Origin: Actinomycetes bacterium
GTDB lineage: Bacteria > Actinomycetota > Acidimicrobiia > Acidimicrobiales > RAAP-2
NCBI GenBank assembly: GCA_021827705.1
Contig: JAKAUQ010000004.1
Coordinates: forward strand, 62,001 to 126,000
Length of the DNA: 64,000 nt
Reading direction: 5' to 3'
Part shown: positions 63,670 to 64,000 of the stretch, one piece after another
How positions within the stretch are numbered: the first letter of the stretch is position 1
Layout of the letters: each line of letters opens with the position of its first letter
The notes under the pieces: model-generated
Database searches by the model: none
What the model was told of the DNA's origin: nothing
What the model saw: only the letters and a program-made list of their open reading frames with translations
Program-made: the position numbers and the translations under genes

Positions 63670-64000
63670 GTGAGGAGGCGGACGCACTGGCCCCCGCGCG
63701 GCTCCGCGGCCCCCGATCCCGACGTCGCTGTGGCGGGCGACGAGGTGGTGGAGGCGCTTTACGACGAGTGGGCGGCGCCCCTCTTCGCCTACGCGCTGCG
63801 CCGCGGCGCGAGCCGCGAGCGCGCCGAGGAGGTCGTCCAGGATGCCCTGGTGCGGGCCTGGCGTCACCCCGAGGTGCTCGACGAGTCGCGCGAGGCGCGC
63901 CGCGCGTGGCTCTACACCGTGGTGCGCAACGCGCTCACCGACGCCTGGCGGCGCGATGGCGCGCGCCCGGCCGTCGTCTCTTCAGACGTGGAAGACGTCG
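63670..64000 (+). CDS. ECF-type RNA polymerase sigma factor, N-terminal part (cut by window end)
   Basis: 110 codons visible. Sigma-70 region 2 is clear: VEALYDEWAAPLFAYALRRGASRERAEEVVQDALVRAWRHPEVL, then RRAWLYTVVRNALTDAWRR (regions 2.3-2.4). GTG 63670 is preferred because GGAGGAGG stands 7 bases upstream; ATG 63646 is the alternative. An anti-sigma gene would be expected just beyond the window. It might control the neighbouring exoprotein genes (inference). Confidence 0.9.
   Translation, partial: MRRRTHWPPRGSAAPDPDVAVAGDEVVEALYDEWAAPLFAYALRRGASRERAEEVVQDALVRAWRHPEVLDESREARRAWLYTVVRNALTDAWRRDGARPAVVSSDVEDV

Overview
The window is about 64 kb of very GC-rich (roughly 70%) chromosome, densely packed, with many GTG starts and 1-14 bp overlaps between genes. 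It looks like an actinobacterium. The evidence is a perfect actinobacterial-type LexA box, a MurA with Asp in place of the fosfomycin-target Cys, an F420-type (Ddn-like) oxidoreductase, a SepX/GlpR-like protein, PIG-L deacetylases of the mycothiol type and an imuA-imuB-dnaE2 mutasome. Many genes appear leaderless: TAnnnT lies 6-8 bases before the start codon. The order Acidimicrobiales is my best guess, but that is inference.

Layout. 1-9.2 kb holds core metabolism: the end of the F1 ATP synthase operon (atpG', atpD, atpC), a CBS protein, glpX, murA-meaB-membrane protein, and the sulfate assimilation genes cysN-cysD facing cysH. 9.3-11.7 kb holds a SepX-like protein and tRNA-Ala(CGC). The tRNA 3' end is repeated 1.4 kb downstream and brackets a small islet with an IS3-type transposase relic and a DHFR-family gene. 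11.7-18.8 kb holds a hydrolase, a 51-residue membrane protein, YceI, a Ddn-like protein and a complete branched-chain amino acid-type ABC operon (livG-F-H-M-K). 18.86-19.84 kb is a tandem duplication of a hairpin-rich ~490 bp unit, ending inside an SRAP gene. From 20.4 kb an SOS-controlled mutasome (imuA-imuB-dnaE2) runs divergently from SRAP.

25-40 kb holds a nucleotidyltransferase-fabH pair, a PaaI thioesterase facing threonine aldolase, a PRC/MgtE_N/CBS protein with an atypical Nramp transporter, two PIG-L deacetylases, and an operon with an ABC importer, a PfkB sugar kinase and a nucleoside hydrolase (nucleoside salvage). Opposite lie ahcY and ychF. 40-54 kb holds a seven-repeat secreted protein, a TetR regulator facing a glutaredoxin-thioredoxin reductase fusion, metY-metX, an ABC-F protein, a GH25/DUF1906-like exoprotein, an aminotransferase, a frameshifted thioesterase gene and a GGDEF protein with a degenerate flavodiiron-like sensor. 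54-64 kb is a surface/secreted-protein region: a 1745-residue exoprotein with Ig-like, MBG and pentapeptide repeats, a DUF4232/neocarzinostatin-like protein, a DUF4232 lipoprotein, another secreted protein, and the start of an ECF sigma factor gene.

The genes combine into recognisable systems. cysD-N-H and metX-metY give sulfate to sulfide to homocysteine, and ahcY closes the methyl cycle. SRAP and the mutasome share one SOS control region. The best candidates for undescribed biology are the duplicated structured unit at 18.9-19.8 kb with its compensatory base change, the Nramp transporter with a rewritten metal site, the degenerate-sensor diguanylate cyclase, and the CysH that has lost one cluster ligand.
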